Shown one piece after another: positions 1 to 5,746 of a stretch of 9,202 nucleotides of DNA. Source of the stretch: Methanosarcinales archaeon (GTDB lineage Archaea > Halobacteriota > Methanosarcinia > Methanosarcinales > Methanocomedenaceae); NCBI GenBank assembly GCA_030638625.1, contig DAOWEE010000306.1, forward strand, positions 1 through 9,202, read 5' to 3'. Position 1 is the stretch's first letter. The number at the start of each line of letters is the position of its first letter. Below the pieces are notes generated by a model, which worked only from the letters and a program-made list of their open reading frames with translations, was not told the origin of the DNA and searched no databases. The position numbers and the translations under genes were made by a program.

Positions 1-288
1 CGGGGGCAGGTGCAGACTGATTAACAGGTTTTGGTGCGGCCTGACCTGATGGTGCCACAGGTGCTTTTACTCCGGGGGCAGGTGCAGACTGATTAACAGG
101 TTTTGGTGCGGCCTGACCTGATGGTGCCACAGGTGCTTTTACTCCGGAGGCGGGGGCAGACTGATTAACAGGTTTTGATACGGCCTGACCTGATGGTGCC
201 ACAGGTGCTTTTACTCCAGAGGCGGGGGCAGACTGATTAACAGGTTTTGGTGTGGCCTGACCTGATGGTGCCACTGGCGCCTTTCCTT
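1..288 (-). repeat. 72-bp coding tandem repeat, four copies in view
   Basis: Units lie at 1-72, 73-144, 145-216 and 217-288, with a strict 72-bp period. The first two are identical at all 72 positions. The third differs from them at five positions. The fourth, nearest the gene start, is degenerate over its last part (about 270-288). The array continues to, and probably beyond, the left edge. Because 72 is a multiple of three, the repeat stays in frame and encodes a 24-residue Pro/Ala-rich unit. The gradient from degenerate (5' of the gene) to identical (3') suggests recent copy-number expansion within the gene. Confidence 0.97.
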
Positions 289-649
289 CTGCGTCCTCAT
301 TTCGCTCTTTTATTGCGGCTGCTAAAGCAGCCCGTACATCCTGTATATTTGATTTTTCCACAGTTACATCTTTTGACTCAGGTTTTTGTGGAGCATCAGC
401 GGGATTAGTTTGTTCCGGAACAGTTCCTTTATTGCGTTCTTCAACGGTTTTAGCCTCAAGGTTAATGCCACCCAACTGTGATTTTATATCAGGCTTATTT
501 TTCAGAATATCTACCAATTTAGGCAATTTTTCATCTGATTTTGATGCATTTCCCCCAACCTCTGATTTAATGCTCGTTTTAAGGAAATCAATGTCTTGAG
601 TGTCATCTTTCTCGGTATCTTTATGTGATTTTTTGAAAAGTGTCATCAT
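1..649 (-). CDS. Pro/Ala-rich tandem-repeat protein, N-terminal part, runs off the left edge
   Basis: Read on the minus strand, the frame is open from an ATG-ATG pair at 649/646 to the window edge, giving 216 complete codons and no stop. The product begins MMTLFKKSHKDTEKDD. Residues 1 to about 120 are rich in Lys, Glu, Asp and Asn, with no signal peptide or membrane segment; a short stretch near 103-115 is Ala-rich and helical-looking. From residue 123 it is almost four copies of a 24-residue unit (KAPVAPSGQA, then a Pro/Lys/Asn/Gln/Ser-containing half ending SAPAPGV). Such segments are usually flexible linkers. I do not recognise the family. The basic LFKK start is reminiscent of N-termini of archaeal secretion/archaellum-associated cytoplasmic proteins, but that is only a resemblance, and the functional domain probably lies outside the window. 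Upstream, GGCGGTAA may serve as a weak ribosome binding site. Confidence 0.85.
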   Translation of the reverse strand, partial: MMTLFKKSHKDTEKDDTQDIDFLKTSIKSEVGGNASKSDEKLPKLVDILKNKPDIKSQLGGINLEAKTVEERNKGTVPEQTNPADAPQKPESKDVTVEKSNIQDVRAALAAAIKERNEDAEGKAPVAPSGQATPKPVNQSAPASGVKAPVAPSGQAVSKPVNQSAPASGVKAPVAPSGQAAPKPVNQSAPAPGVKAPVAPSGQAAPKPVNQSAPAP

Positions 650-693
650 TCTTACCGCCAAATGGATATTAAAGATAAGATTTAGATTGTACC

Positions 694-707
694 TCTATAA
701 ATATATT
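694..707 (-). promoter_or_regulatory. Putative TATA box for the Pro/Ala repeat gene
   Basis: The AT-rich run at 694-707 reads as a TATA-like element on the minus strand (AATATATTTATAG). Transcription starting about 25 bases downstream, near 674, would leave a leader of roughly 25 bases before the ATG at 649. The assignment rests on composition and spacing only. Confidence 0.35.
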
Positions 708-814
708 ATCAAAGCTTTGGTTTTTGCTGATTTTTAATGTTATTGTTCATCATGCATGAATAAACAAAAGACTTTTAAAGCTGTATTCAATACGCAAACA
801 TTATCTTTCAGGAA

Positions 815-863
815 AGTATAAACAGATGCCACGACTTAGCACACTTATCTGGAATATGGAGAT
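815..863 (+). promoter_or_regulatory. Putative mptA promoter and ribosome binding site
   Basis: A TATA-like AGTATAAA at 816-823 lies about 50 bases before the mptA ATG, so transcription would start near 845. GGAGAT at 858-863 sits six bases before the ATG and decides the start at 870. The rest of the 650-869 divergent gap is AT-rich. It holds one 10-bp palindrome, TCATGCATGA (750-759), midway between the two genes, and no gene. Confidence 0.45.
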
Positions 864-869
864 AATCAG

Positions 870-1823
870 ATGGATATACCTGTAGTACAATTAGCTGATG
901 TTCAGGCGAACAAACCAGACATACCAATAACACTTTCCCGTGTTGGTGTAACCAATGTAAAGAAATTGGTCGAAGTATCAAGGGCAGATAAACGTCCCAT
1001 TATACTAATATCAAATTTCGACATATTTGTTGACCTGCCCTCAGACCGCAAAGGTGCAAACCTCTCACGTAATTTTGAAGCCATAGATGAAGTGCTGGAA
1101 GATTCCATTAATTTGCCAGTATGTGAGATCGAAGAACTTTGTGGTGAAGTTGTCAAGCGATTGCTTGACCGGCATGAGTATGCCACCAGGGCAGAAGTCA
1201 TAATGAAAAGTGAATATATAGTCAAGCGAATAACACCGGTCAATAAGGTAAAATGCCAGCAGGTGGTCGATATCTTTGCAGAAGCAATCGCTAAACGACA
1301 GGATAATGGTACGGTCTCAGTCAATAAAATGGTCGGAGCTGAGGTTTTAGGTCTTACTGCCTGTCCATGTGCCCAGGAAATAATGCGTGATAAGGCCATA
1401 TCTGAACTGAAACAATTGAACGTGGACAGCAAGACAATCTATGAATTCCTTGACAAAGTGCCCATGGCAACCCATAACCAACGGGGAAGAGGTATTATAA
1501 CAATTCAGGTTTCCCATGACCACAAAGTTTCCATCGATAAGATCATCCATATCATTGAAACGTCGATGAGTTCCAATATATATGAATTACTCAAGCGCAA
1601 CGATGAGGCAATGCTGGTTGAGACTGCACATAAAAATCCAAAGTTTGTTGAAGATTGTGTACGCACCATGGCCAAGAAGATTGTTCACGAATTCACAAAC
1701 ATACCTGATGAATCGATCATAACTATCAAACAGATAAATGAAGAAAGCATTCACAGCCATAACGCATTTGCAGAACGTATAGCAACACTTGGAGAACTTA
1801 AACAGGAACTTGGTGTGGATTAA
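870..1823 (+). CDS. mptA: GTP cyclohydrolase MptA (methanopterin biosynthesis)
   Basis: This is the 317-residue MptA (GTP cyclohydrolase IV, FolE2/DUF198-related) enzyme. In archaea it converts GTP to 7,8-dihydro-D-neopterin 2',3'-cyclic phosphate in an Fe(II)-dependent reaction, the first step of the pterin branch leading to (tetrahydro)methanopterin; it is cytoplasmic. Visible family landmarks are KGANLSR (61-67), the Cys motif TACPCAQ (163-169), THNQRGRG (201-208) and HSHNAFAER (295-303). Length matches the full-length family, and the protein looks intact at both ends. The start is supported by GGAGAT six bases upstream. The gene stands alone: the upstream neighbour is divergent and the downstream one convergent, so no methanopterin operon is visible. 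The enzyme call is secure from the motifs; the exact metal ligands are known from the family and not shown here. Confidence 0.96.
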   Translation: MDIPVVQLADVQANKPDIPITLSRVGVTNVKKLVEVSRADKRPIILISNFDIFVDLPSDRKGANLSRNFEAIDEVLEDSINLPVCEIEELCGEVVKRLLDRHEYATRAEVIMKSEYIVKRITPVNKVKCQQVVDIFAEAIAKRQDNGTVSVNKMVGAEVLGLTACPCAQEIMRDKAISELKQLNVDSKTIYEFLDKVPMATHNQRGRGIITIQVSHDHKVSIDKIIHIIETSMSSNIYELLKRNDEAMLVETAHKNPKFVEDCVRTMAKKIVHEFTNIPDESIITIKQINEESIHSHNAFAERIATLGELKQELGVD

Positions 1824-1837
1824 TTATTTCACTTTTT
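1824..1837 (+). terminator. Possible T-rich terminator of mptA
   Basis: Directly after the mptA stop, a T-rich stretch ends in five T residues (1833-1837), the type of signal at which archaeal RNA polymerase often terminates. It lies between the convergent ends of mptA and the minus-strand gene at 1847. Confidence 0.3.
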
Positions 1838-1846
1838 GAATGCCTG

Positions 1847-2152
1847 TTAATAAGTTCCTGTGTATAAGCTGATAAGGATTGCACAAAAAAACATGAAAAC
1901 AGCAATCACTATTATTATCAGAAGATACATCAAGAGATCCTTCAAACTAAATACATCATACCAGGTAACAGAATTTAATTCATTCCAGTTCTTCTCATGC
2001 CATGCATGAGGTTGATAACGTTCATACTTTTCAATCCAGCAGTCTGGTTTTTTAGTCAAGTTAATGTTGACTGGACAAAACTCGGCACCACAACTGAACC
2101 TGTACATGCATGAAATATTGGATTTTGGGGAAATATTTGAAATTGGTTGCAT
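1847..2152 (-). CDS. Small Cys-containing membrane protein, unknown function
   Basis: A 101-residue product I cannot assign to a named family. Residues 1-70 are hydrophilic and aromatic-rich (several Trp and Tyr), with cysteines at 15, 21, 26 and 38 and histidines at 49 and 52. Residues 72-97 are a single strongly hydrophobic helix rich in Ile, Leu and Phe, followed by a five-residue tail, so the protein is probably C-terminally anchored. The Cys set (C-x5-C-x4-C-x11-C) could bind zinc or an iron-sulfur cluster, or form disulfides; nothing here decides. The amino-acid mix is gene-like and the frame is not opposite another gene. A minus-strand TATA-like element near 2181-2192 would place the transcript start close to 2160, consistent with the ATG at 2152 and a near-leaderless mRNA. 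An alternative start is Met16. It converges with mptA, leaving 23 bases between the stops. Confidence 0.6.
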   Translation of the reverse strand: MQPISNISPKSNISCMYRFSCGAEFCPVNINLTKKPDCWIEKYERYQPHAWHEKNWNELNSVTWYDVFSLKDLLMYLLIIIVIAVFMFFCAILISLYTGTY

Positions 2153-2180
2153 TATCTACAATATTATTGAAAGATTCAAA

Positions 2181-2192
2181 TACATATAATCA
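2181..2192 (-). promoter_or_regulatory. Putative TATA box for the small Cys membrane protein
   Basis: The minus strand reads ATTATATGTA here, about 35 bases before the ATG at 2152. With a usual 25-base spacing the transcript would begin within about 10 bases of the start codon. This fits the lack of a clear ribosome binding site. Confidence 0.35.
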
Positions 2193-2227
2193 TGATGATT
2201 ATCGCATAAATTTAACTTTGCATCAAA

Positions 2228-2271
2228 AACTATATATGTTCTAATATTTAATATATTATTGGTGAGGGTGT
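2228..2271 (+). promoter_or_regulatory. Putative promoter and strong ribosome binding site of the pilin-like gene
   Basis: AACTATATATG near 2229-2238 is TATA-like. GGTGAGG at 2261-2267 is a near-ideal archaeal ribosome binding site four bases before the ATG at 2272, and it fixes that start. The leader would be very short if this TATA box is the one used. Confidence 0.5.
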
Positions 2272-2739
2272 ATGCGTTTAGCAAATTTAAGAATACCGAA
2301 GGTTGGCACATTTTGGCACTTAGCTGAAATTATTTCAATGGTAATTGTTTTAGCTCCCATCATATATTTGAGCTATTTAGTTTTGGTAATTAGCATTTTT
2401 GGTGGGGTCGAAGCAGAAACATATAATGTTGAGGCATATGCAGAACAAATCAGCCCGGATACTATCTCAGTGACCTACTTAGGTGGAGACGACGAATGGA
2501 AGGTGTCCCATATAGGGGTGGTAATTGATGGTTTTTTCTACCCGGAAGGTGCATCTGAGGGTAATTTATCATACCAGTATGCTTTTGGGGGAAATGGTAT
2601 TGATTCCATTTCGCCAGGAAAGACTATAACTATAACAGATACTTCAGGCAGCCACATAACAGAACGTCAGGACCATGTTAAAGTTTTTGCCGAATTCCTG
2701 GATGGTACTGTTATGTGTCTGGTTGACGAACAACTGTAA
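2272..2739 (+). CDS. Membrane-anchored protein with archaeal pilin-like outer domain
   Basis: The product has 155 residues. Residues 1-17 are short and basic. Residues 18-44 form one hydrophobic helix ending in a Gly-Gly, and residues 47-155 form a beta-rich, Gly/Thr/Asp-rich domain. The outer domain carries the pattern typical of archaeal type IV pilin-like proteins of methanogens: ISVTYLGGDD (65-74), a VVIDG strand (83-87), a PGKTITI segment (115-121) and a final strand with DGTVMCLVDEQ. The N-terminus lacks the usual class III signal (a short charged peptide followed by SPVIG-like residues just before the helix), so I see no obvious prepilin-peptidase site. It may be a non-polymerising, membrane-tethered relative or a minor pilin. 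It converges with the phosphoesterase gene, with one base between the two stops. The family call rests on pattern recognition only. Confidence 0.7.
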   Translation: MRLANLRIPKVGTFWHLAEIISMVIVLAPIIYLSYLVLVISIFGGVEAETYNVEAYAEQISPDTISVTYLGGDDEWKVSHIGVVIDGFFYPEGASEGNLSYQYAFGGNGIDSISPGKTITITDTSGSHITERQDHVKVFAEFLDGTVMCLVDEQL

Positions 2740-2740
2740 T

Positions 2741-3811
2741 CTACACCAAAAACGTCTCTGTTGTAACATTTCCTCTCGAAATATTCGTTAGGACATAGTG
2801 GTACCCAGGTGCATCCTCCACAAGAGGGGCACCCCCACCTCCTGTAATCACATAATGTACACCGTTTCGTGTTTCCTCAAAATATGAATGTATATGGGCA
2901 CTAAAGACCGTATCGACGTGGAATTGTTCAAAAAGGGATACAAGCTCCTGGGCGTTGTCATCATCTGTAATAGCATGATTGTTGCCGGGACGGGGGTCAA
3001 AGGGCGGCATATGCATGAATACAAGATTTAATGCGGCATTACTCTGCCCGAGATCCTGTCTCAGCCATTCCATCTGTTCTTTATTTACGTACCCTTTTGC
3101 ATTGTCCAGCAATATGAAATGGGTGGTGCCCACATCAAAGGAATGGTAGTATGTGCCAAAGGTTTGACTGTAATATTCCATTCCGCCATTCTTTATGTCA
3201 TGGTTGCCTGGTACGGTGAAAATAGGTGCAGGGGCTAGTTTCATTAACCCTGTAAGTTCATCATATTCTTCCCTGGTTCCACTATTAACCATGTCACCAA
3301 GATTTATTATGAACAATGGGTCAGAAGTCCCGATTTCATTTAGTATCTGCCTGAACATATCAGGGTTATCCCTGCTATCCCCCACTACTGCAAATGTGAA
3401 GTTGTCCAGATTTTCTGACAGGGTAAGTTTGATGTCTTTGACAAGCCTTGGTGCGACCACAGCAGTGAATGAGACATAATCACTCCCGTATTCTATGGTG
3501 CCAGGTACAGAGCCATTGACATGAATTTTATCAGGGTTTACATTTTCAACTGTAATATTGAACCTGCGCTCGACCCCGCTCCCAAGGATACTTATCAGCA
3601 TATCCGGTTCATTTGCCCTTAATACCAGTTCACCAAATTCGGCCTGTAATATGTTGCCTCCATTAACCACAATAACTGCCGACGATACCTCTGCCATAGT
3701 CCGGCCGCCCTGGGAATTGGAATATATGTCATTCAGGCGGATGAAATGTGAGCCTATTAAAAGGGCGAGTATTATCAGGATTACAAACGATATGACTGTT
3801 TTTCGCTCCAT
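2741..3811 (-). CDS. Membrane-anchored calcineurin-like metallophosphoesterase
   Basis: The 356-residue product has an N-terminal hydrophobic segment (about 6-23) after MERK, a signal anchor that would place the enzyme outside the membrane. Residues about 40-135 form a beta-rich spacer domain. A calcineurin-like phosphoesterase domain runs from about 138 to the C-terminus. Metal-site motifs appear in order: GDSRDN (144-149), NLGDM (170-174), GNHD (202-205), His267 in FMHMPP, and AHIHSY (305-310, His306 and His308). In the first motif the usual Asp-x-His is Asp-x-Arg, a variant found in some subfamilies, so one classical metal ligand is replaced. The substrate cannot be told; phosphomonoesters, phosphodiesters or nucleotides are all possible. 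The ATG at 3811 is preceded only by a weak GAAAGAG site. It is transcribed alone and converges on the pilin-like gene. Confidence 0.9.
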   Translation of the reverse strand: MERKTVISFVILIILALLIGSHFIRLNDIYSNSQGGRTMAEVSSAVIVVNGGNILQAEFGELVLRANEPDMLISILGSGVERRFNITVENVNPDKIHVNGSVPGTIEYGSDYVSFTAVVAPRLVKDIKLTLSENLDNFTFAVVGDSRDNPDMFRQILNEIGTSDPLFIINLGDMVNSGTREEYDELTGLMKLAPAPIFTVPGNHDIKNGGMEYYSQTFGTYYHSFDVGTTHFILLDNAKGYVNKEQMEWLRQDLGQSNAALNLVFMHMPPFDPRPGNNHAITDDDNAQELVSLFEQFHVDTVFSAHIHSYFEETRNGVHYVITGGGGAPLVEDAPGYHYVLTNISRGNVTTETFLV

Positions 3812-3856
3812 GGTTTACGCTCTTTCAATAATCATTGCTGGTTGTATTGTGTGGAG

Positions 3857-3900
3857 TGCTATAAAATGTTATTTGAGATATTTGAATAAACTATTTATCC
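3857..3900. promoter_or_regulatory. Divergent promoter region between phosphoesterase and rpl18a
   Basis: Two TATA-like elements lie close together. CTATAAAAT at 3860-3868 reads as CATTTTATAG on the minus strand; it would start the phosphoesterase transcript near 3840, about 30 bases before its ATG. AAACTATTTATC near 3888-3899 on the plus strand would start the ribosomal operon near 3922, with a leader of about 50 bases. The rest of the 160-base gap shows nothing else. Confidence 0.4.
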
Positions 3901-3971
3901 TGCAAATGTATTAGGGTACAGCAGACATTTGAGCATTAATATTTATCAATTCGAACGAGGAGAAATTAAAG

Positions 3972-4148
3972 ATGGAAAATTACATTATATCTGGTACGTT
4001 CAAAGCAGGTCATTCATGGGAAAGTTTCACAAAGAAAATATCAAGCCAGAATGAACAAAACGCAACTGATAAAATTTATTCACTTATAGGCAGTGAACAT
4101 GGTCTAAAACGTAACTTTATACGCCTGGACTCAATTACCAAGGAGTGA
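3972..4148 (+). CDS. rpl18a: Large-subunit ribosomal protein L18Ae (LX / L20a)
   Basis: The 58-residue protein matches archaeal L18Ae (formerly LX), a component of the archaeal large ribosomal subunit. Characteristic features are the start MENYIISGTFKAG, the GxxW-x-xFTK segment (13-20), and GSEHGLKRNFIRLD (40-53), which corresponds to the conserved IGSKHGVKRN block near the C-terminus of the family. Length is normal, so the gene is complete. The GAGGAG site at 3957-3962 sits nine bases before the ATG. It is the first gene of a tight plus-strand operon with pfdA and ftsY; its last codons contain the ribosome binding site of pfdA. In many euryarchaea this set follows L39e, L31e and aIF6, but here the upstream gene is an unrelated divergent phosphoesterase. 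Confidence 0.95.
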   Translation: MENYIISGTFKAGHSWESFTKKISSQNEQNATDKIYSLIGSEHGLKRNFIRLDSITKE

Positions 4149-4153
4149 GCATT

Positions 4154-4615
4154 ATGGCTTCCCCTAAACCGTTGTCTGAACAGGATGTTCAGAATATGGC
4201 AGCCCAGCATCAACAGATGCAATATCAGGCAGAATCCGCAACCCAGCAACTAAATTTTGTCAATGACAGTATTGATGACGTTATTAAAGCTATCAATACC
4301 CTGACCGAATTTGAAGGTGCGAAAGACGGACATGAGATTTTTATACCCATTGGTGCAGGCGTCAATGTGAAAGCAAATCTGGTCATGCCAGAGAATGTAG
4401 TCATACAAGTCGGAGCCGGGATAAGTGTGGAAAAGAACATTGCTGATGCAAAAGCCATGCTTGATAGCCGTAAAGATGAACTCGATAAATACCAGGAAAA
4501 TATCCAGAACAGTCTCAGTGAACTTACAAACAGGATGAAAGAGATTGAAGCCGTTCTGAATTCTATTGTAAGCCAGCAGCAGGCATCACAAGTTCCTCCT
4601 ATGCAGGGTTCATAG
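4154..4615 (+). CDS. pfdA: Prefoldin subunit alpha
   Basis: The 153-residue subunit belongs to the archaeal prefoldin hexamer (two alpha, four beta), a jellyfish-shaped co-chaperone that holds unfolded proteins in its coiled-coil tentacles and passes them to the thermosome. The architecture is clear: an N-terminal coiled coil (about 8-50), a beta-hairpin core with two Gly-Ala-Gly turns (IPIGAGV at 64-70 and QVGAGISVEKN at 85-95), a second coiled coil (about 97-142), and a short Gln/Pro tail. I prefer the ATG at 4154 over an in-frame GTG at 4145: AGGAGTGAG (4141-4149) is well placed for the ATG but overlaps the GTG. It lies five bases after rpl18a, and its stop directly abuts the ftsY ATG, so the three genes are almost certainly co-transcribed and co-translated. 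Confidence 0.95.
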   Translation: MASPKPLSEQDVQNMAAQHQQMQYQAESATQQLNFVNDSIDDVIKAINTLTEFEGAKDGHEIFIPIGAGVNVKANLVMPENVVIQVGAGISVEKNIADAKAMLDSRKDELDKYQENIQNSLSELTNRMKEIEAVLNSIVSQQQASQVPPMQGS

Positions 4616-5647
4616 ATGTTTAATAATCTGAAGCAAAAACTTAGCGGACTTAAAGACTCTTTTGGCACTGTTATAGATAAACAAGCAGAAGAAGTGTATG
4701 AAGTTCAGGCTGGAGAGGAGCCAGAAACTTCACCTGATGAAGTAGAACAAGAAGGAAAAACTACCGGTATTGGTGATAAGGCCAAAGCCCTGTTGATGAG
4801 GCGGGAGTTCATCATTGATGAAAAGTCGCTGGAAGACCCACTGTGGGACCTGGAAGTGGCACTGCTTGAAAGCGACGTGGCAATGCCAGTGGCAGAAGAA
4901 GTGGTTGCATCCGTAAAAGAGGAACTGGTGGGCAGTAGTTTCAAGATTGGGGAAAACAAGGGGAAACTAGTAGAACAGGCTTTGAAGCATGCACTAATGA
5001 GGGTATTAAGTGTAGATGAACTTGATTTTGATGATTTTGTAAGGGCTGCTGATAAACCTGTCATTGTAGCCTTCATAGGTGTGAACGGTACGGGAAAGAC
5101 CACTTCCATCGCCAAGGTTACGAGGCGACTGCAAAACAATGGATATTCTGTGGTAATTGCAGCAGCAGATACTTTCAGGGCAGGTGCTATTGACCAGATA
5201 CAGCATCATGCTGACAAACTTGGTGCAAAGTTAATAAAACATCAGGAAGGCAGTGACCCTGCGGCAGTGGTCTATGATGCAGTGGAATATGCCAGGGCAC
5301 GGCACATGGATGTGGTGCTGGCAGACACTGCCGGACGGATGCATACCAACATTAATCTTATGGACCAGTTGAAGAAGATATGCCGCGTAGCTCCTCCTGA
5401 TCTGGTGATATTTGTGGACGAGGCAACAGCGGGTAATGATGCTGTTGAGCGTGCCACTCTCTTTAACGATGCTGTGCCGATAAACGGGAACATACTTACC
5501 AAAGCAGATGCTGACTCAAGAGGTGGTGCAGCCATATCAGTGGCCCATGCCACAGGTAAGCCCATACTGTTTTTGGGCGTGGGCCAGGAATACGATGATA
5601 TGGTGAAGTTCGACCCTCAGTGGCTGGTAGACAGACTTTTCGAGTAA
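4616..5647 (+). CDS. ftsY: Signal recognition particle receptor FtsY
   Basis: The 343-residue SRP-family GTPase is the membrane-associated SRP receptor. It pairs with SRP54 to deliver ribosomes making membrane or exported proteins to the Sec translocon. Residues about 22-50 are a short acidic A region, about 55-140 the helical N domain, and about 145-343 the G domain. G-domain motifs are all present: GVNGTGKTT (P-loop, 155-163), DTFRAGAIDQ (185-194), DTAGR (237-241), TKAD (295-298, guanine specificity) and GVGQEYDDMVKFDP (321-334). The acidic region is short, as usual in archaea. The ATG begins immediately after the pfdA stop, so translation is probably coupled; AGGG about ten bases upstream may help. 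Linkage of ftsY to prefoldin alpha and L18Ae is a known archaeal arrangement, and no oddity is seen. Confidence 0.98.
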   Translation: MFNNLKQKLSGLKDSFGTVIDKQAEEVYEVQAGEEPETSPDEVEQEGKTTGIGDKAKALLMRREFIIDEKSLEDPLWDLEVALLESDVAMPVAEEVVASVKEELVGSSFKIGENKGKLVEQALKHALMRVLSVDELDFDDFVRAADKPVIVAFIGVNGTGKTTSIAKVTRRLQNNGYSVVIAAADTFRAGAIDQIQHHADKLGAKLIKHQEGSDPAAVVYDAVEYARARHMDVVLADTAGRMHTNINLMDQLKKICRVAPPDLVIFVDEATAGNDAVERATLFNDAVPINGNILTKADADSRGGAAISVAHATGKPILFLGVGQEYDDMVKFDPQWLVDRLFE

Positions 5648-5650
5648 TAT

Positions 5651-5682
5651 TATATTTTTATTTCGAATGAGGTTGAATTTTT
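5651..5682 (+). terminator. T-rich terminator region after ftsY
   Basis: Two T clusters (5655-5663, interrupted once, and 5678-5682) follow the ftsY stop without a strong hairpin. This fits archaeal oligo-T termination of the rpl18a-pfdA-ftsY transcript. Confidence 0.45.
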
Positions 5683-5707
5683 AATACTTATTATCTAATA
5701 TTTCAGT

Positions 5708-5718
5708 CTTAAAAACCA
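5708..5718 (-). terminator. Possible T-run terminator after the PKD/CARDB gene
   Basis: On the minus strand, a run of five T residues (complement of 5711-5715) lies about 30 bases after the stop at 5747. It would end the minus-strand transcript before it runs into ftsY. Evidence is the T-run alone. Confidence 0.3.
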
Positions 5719-5746
5719 TAATCTCAAGTCAGGTTCATTATACCCG

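Noticed and set aside
1..288. Possible CRISPR or other non-coding direct-repeat array
   Set aside because: Units are contiguous with no spacers, have a period divisible by three and form one open minus-strand frame, so this is a coding repeat.
902..1550. Minus-strand frames opposite mptA
   Set aside because: They lie wholly within mptA on the other strand, have no family character, and are shadows of a strongly supported gene.
1995..2015. Perfect short inverted repeat CTCATGC-CAT-GCATGAG
   Set aside because: It lies inside the small membrane protein gene with only seven-base arms; such palindromes are common and nothing ties it to regulation.
3558..3914. Plus-strand 118-codon frame opposite the phosphoesterase start
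   Set aside because: It is mostly antisense to the phosphoesterase coding sequence, with no ribosome binding site or recognisable domain.
4145..4153. GTG start for prefoldin alpha at 4145
   Set aside because: The ribosome binding site overlaps this codon, whereas it is correctly spaced for the ATG at 4154, which also gives a typical N-terminus.
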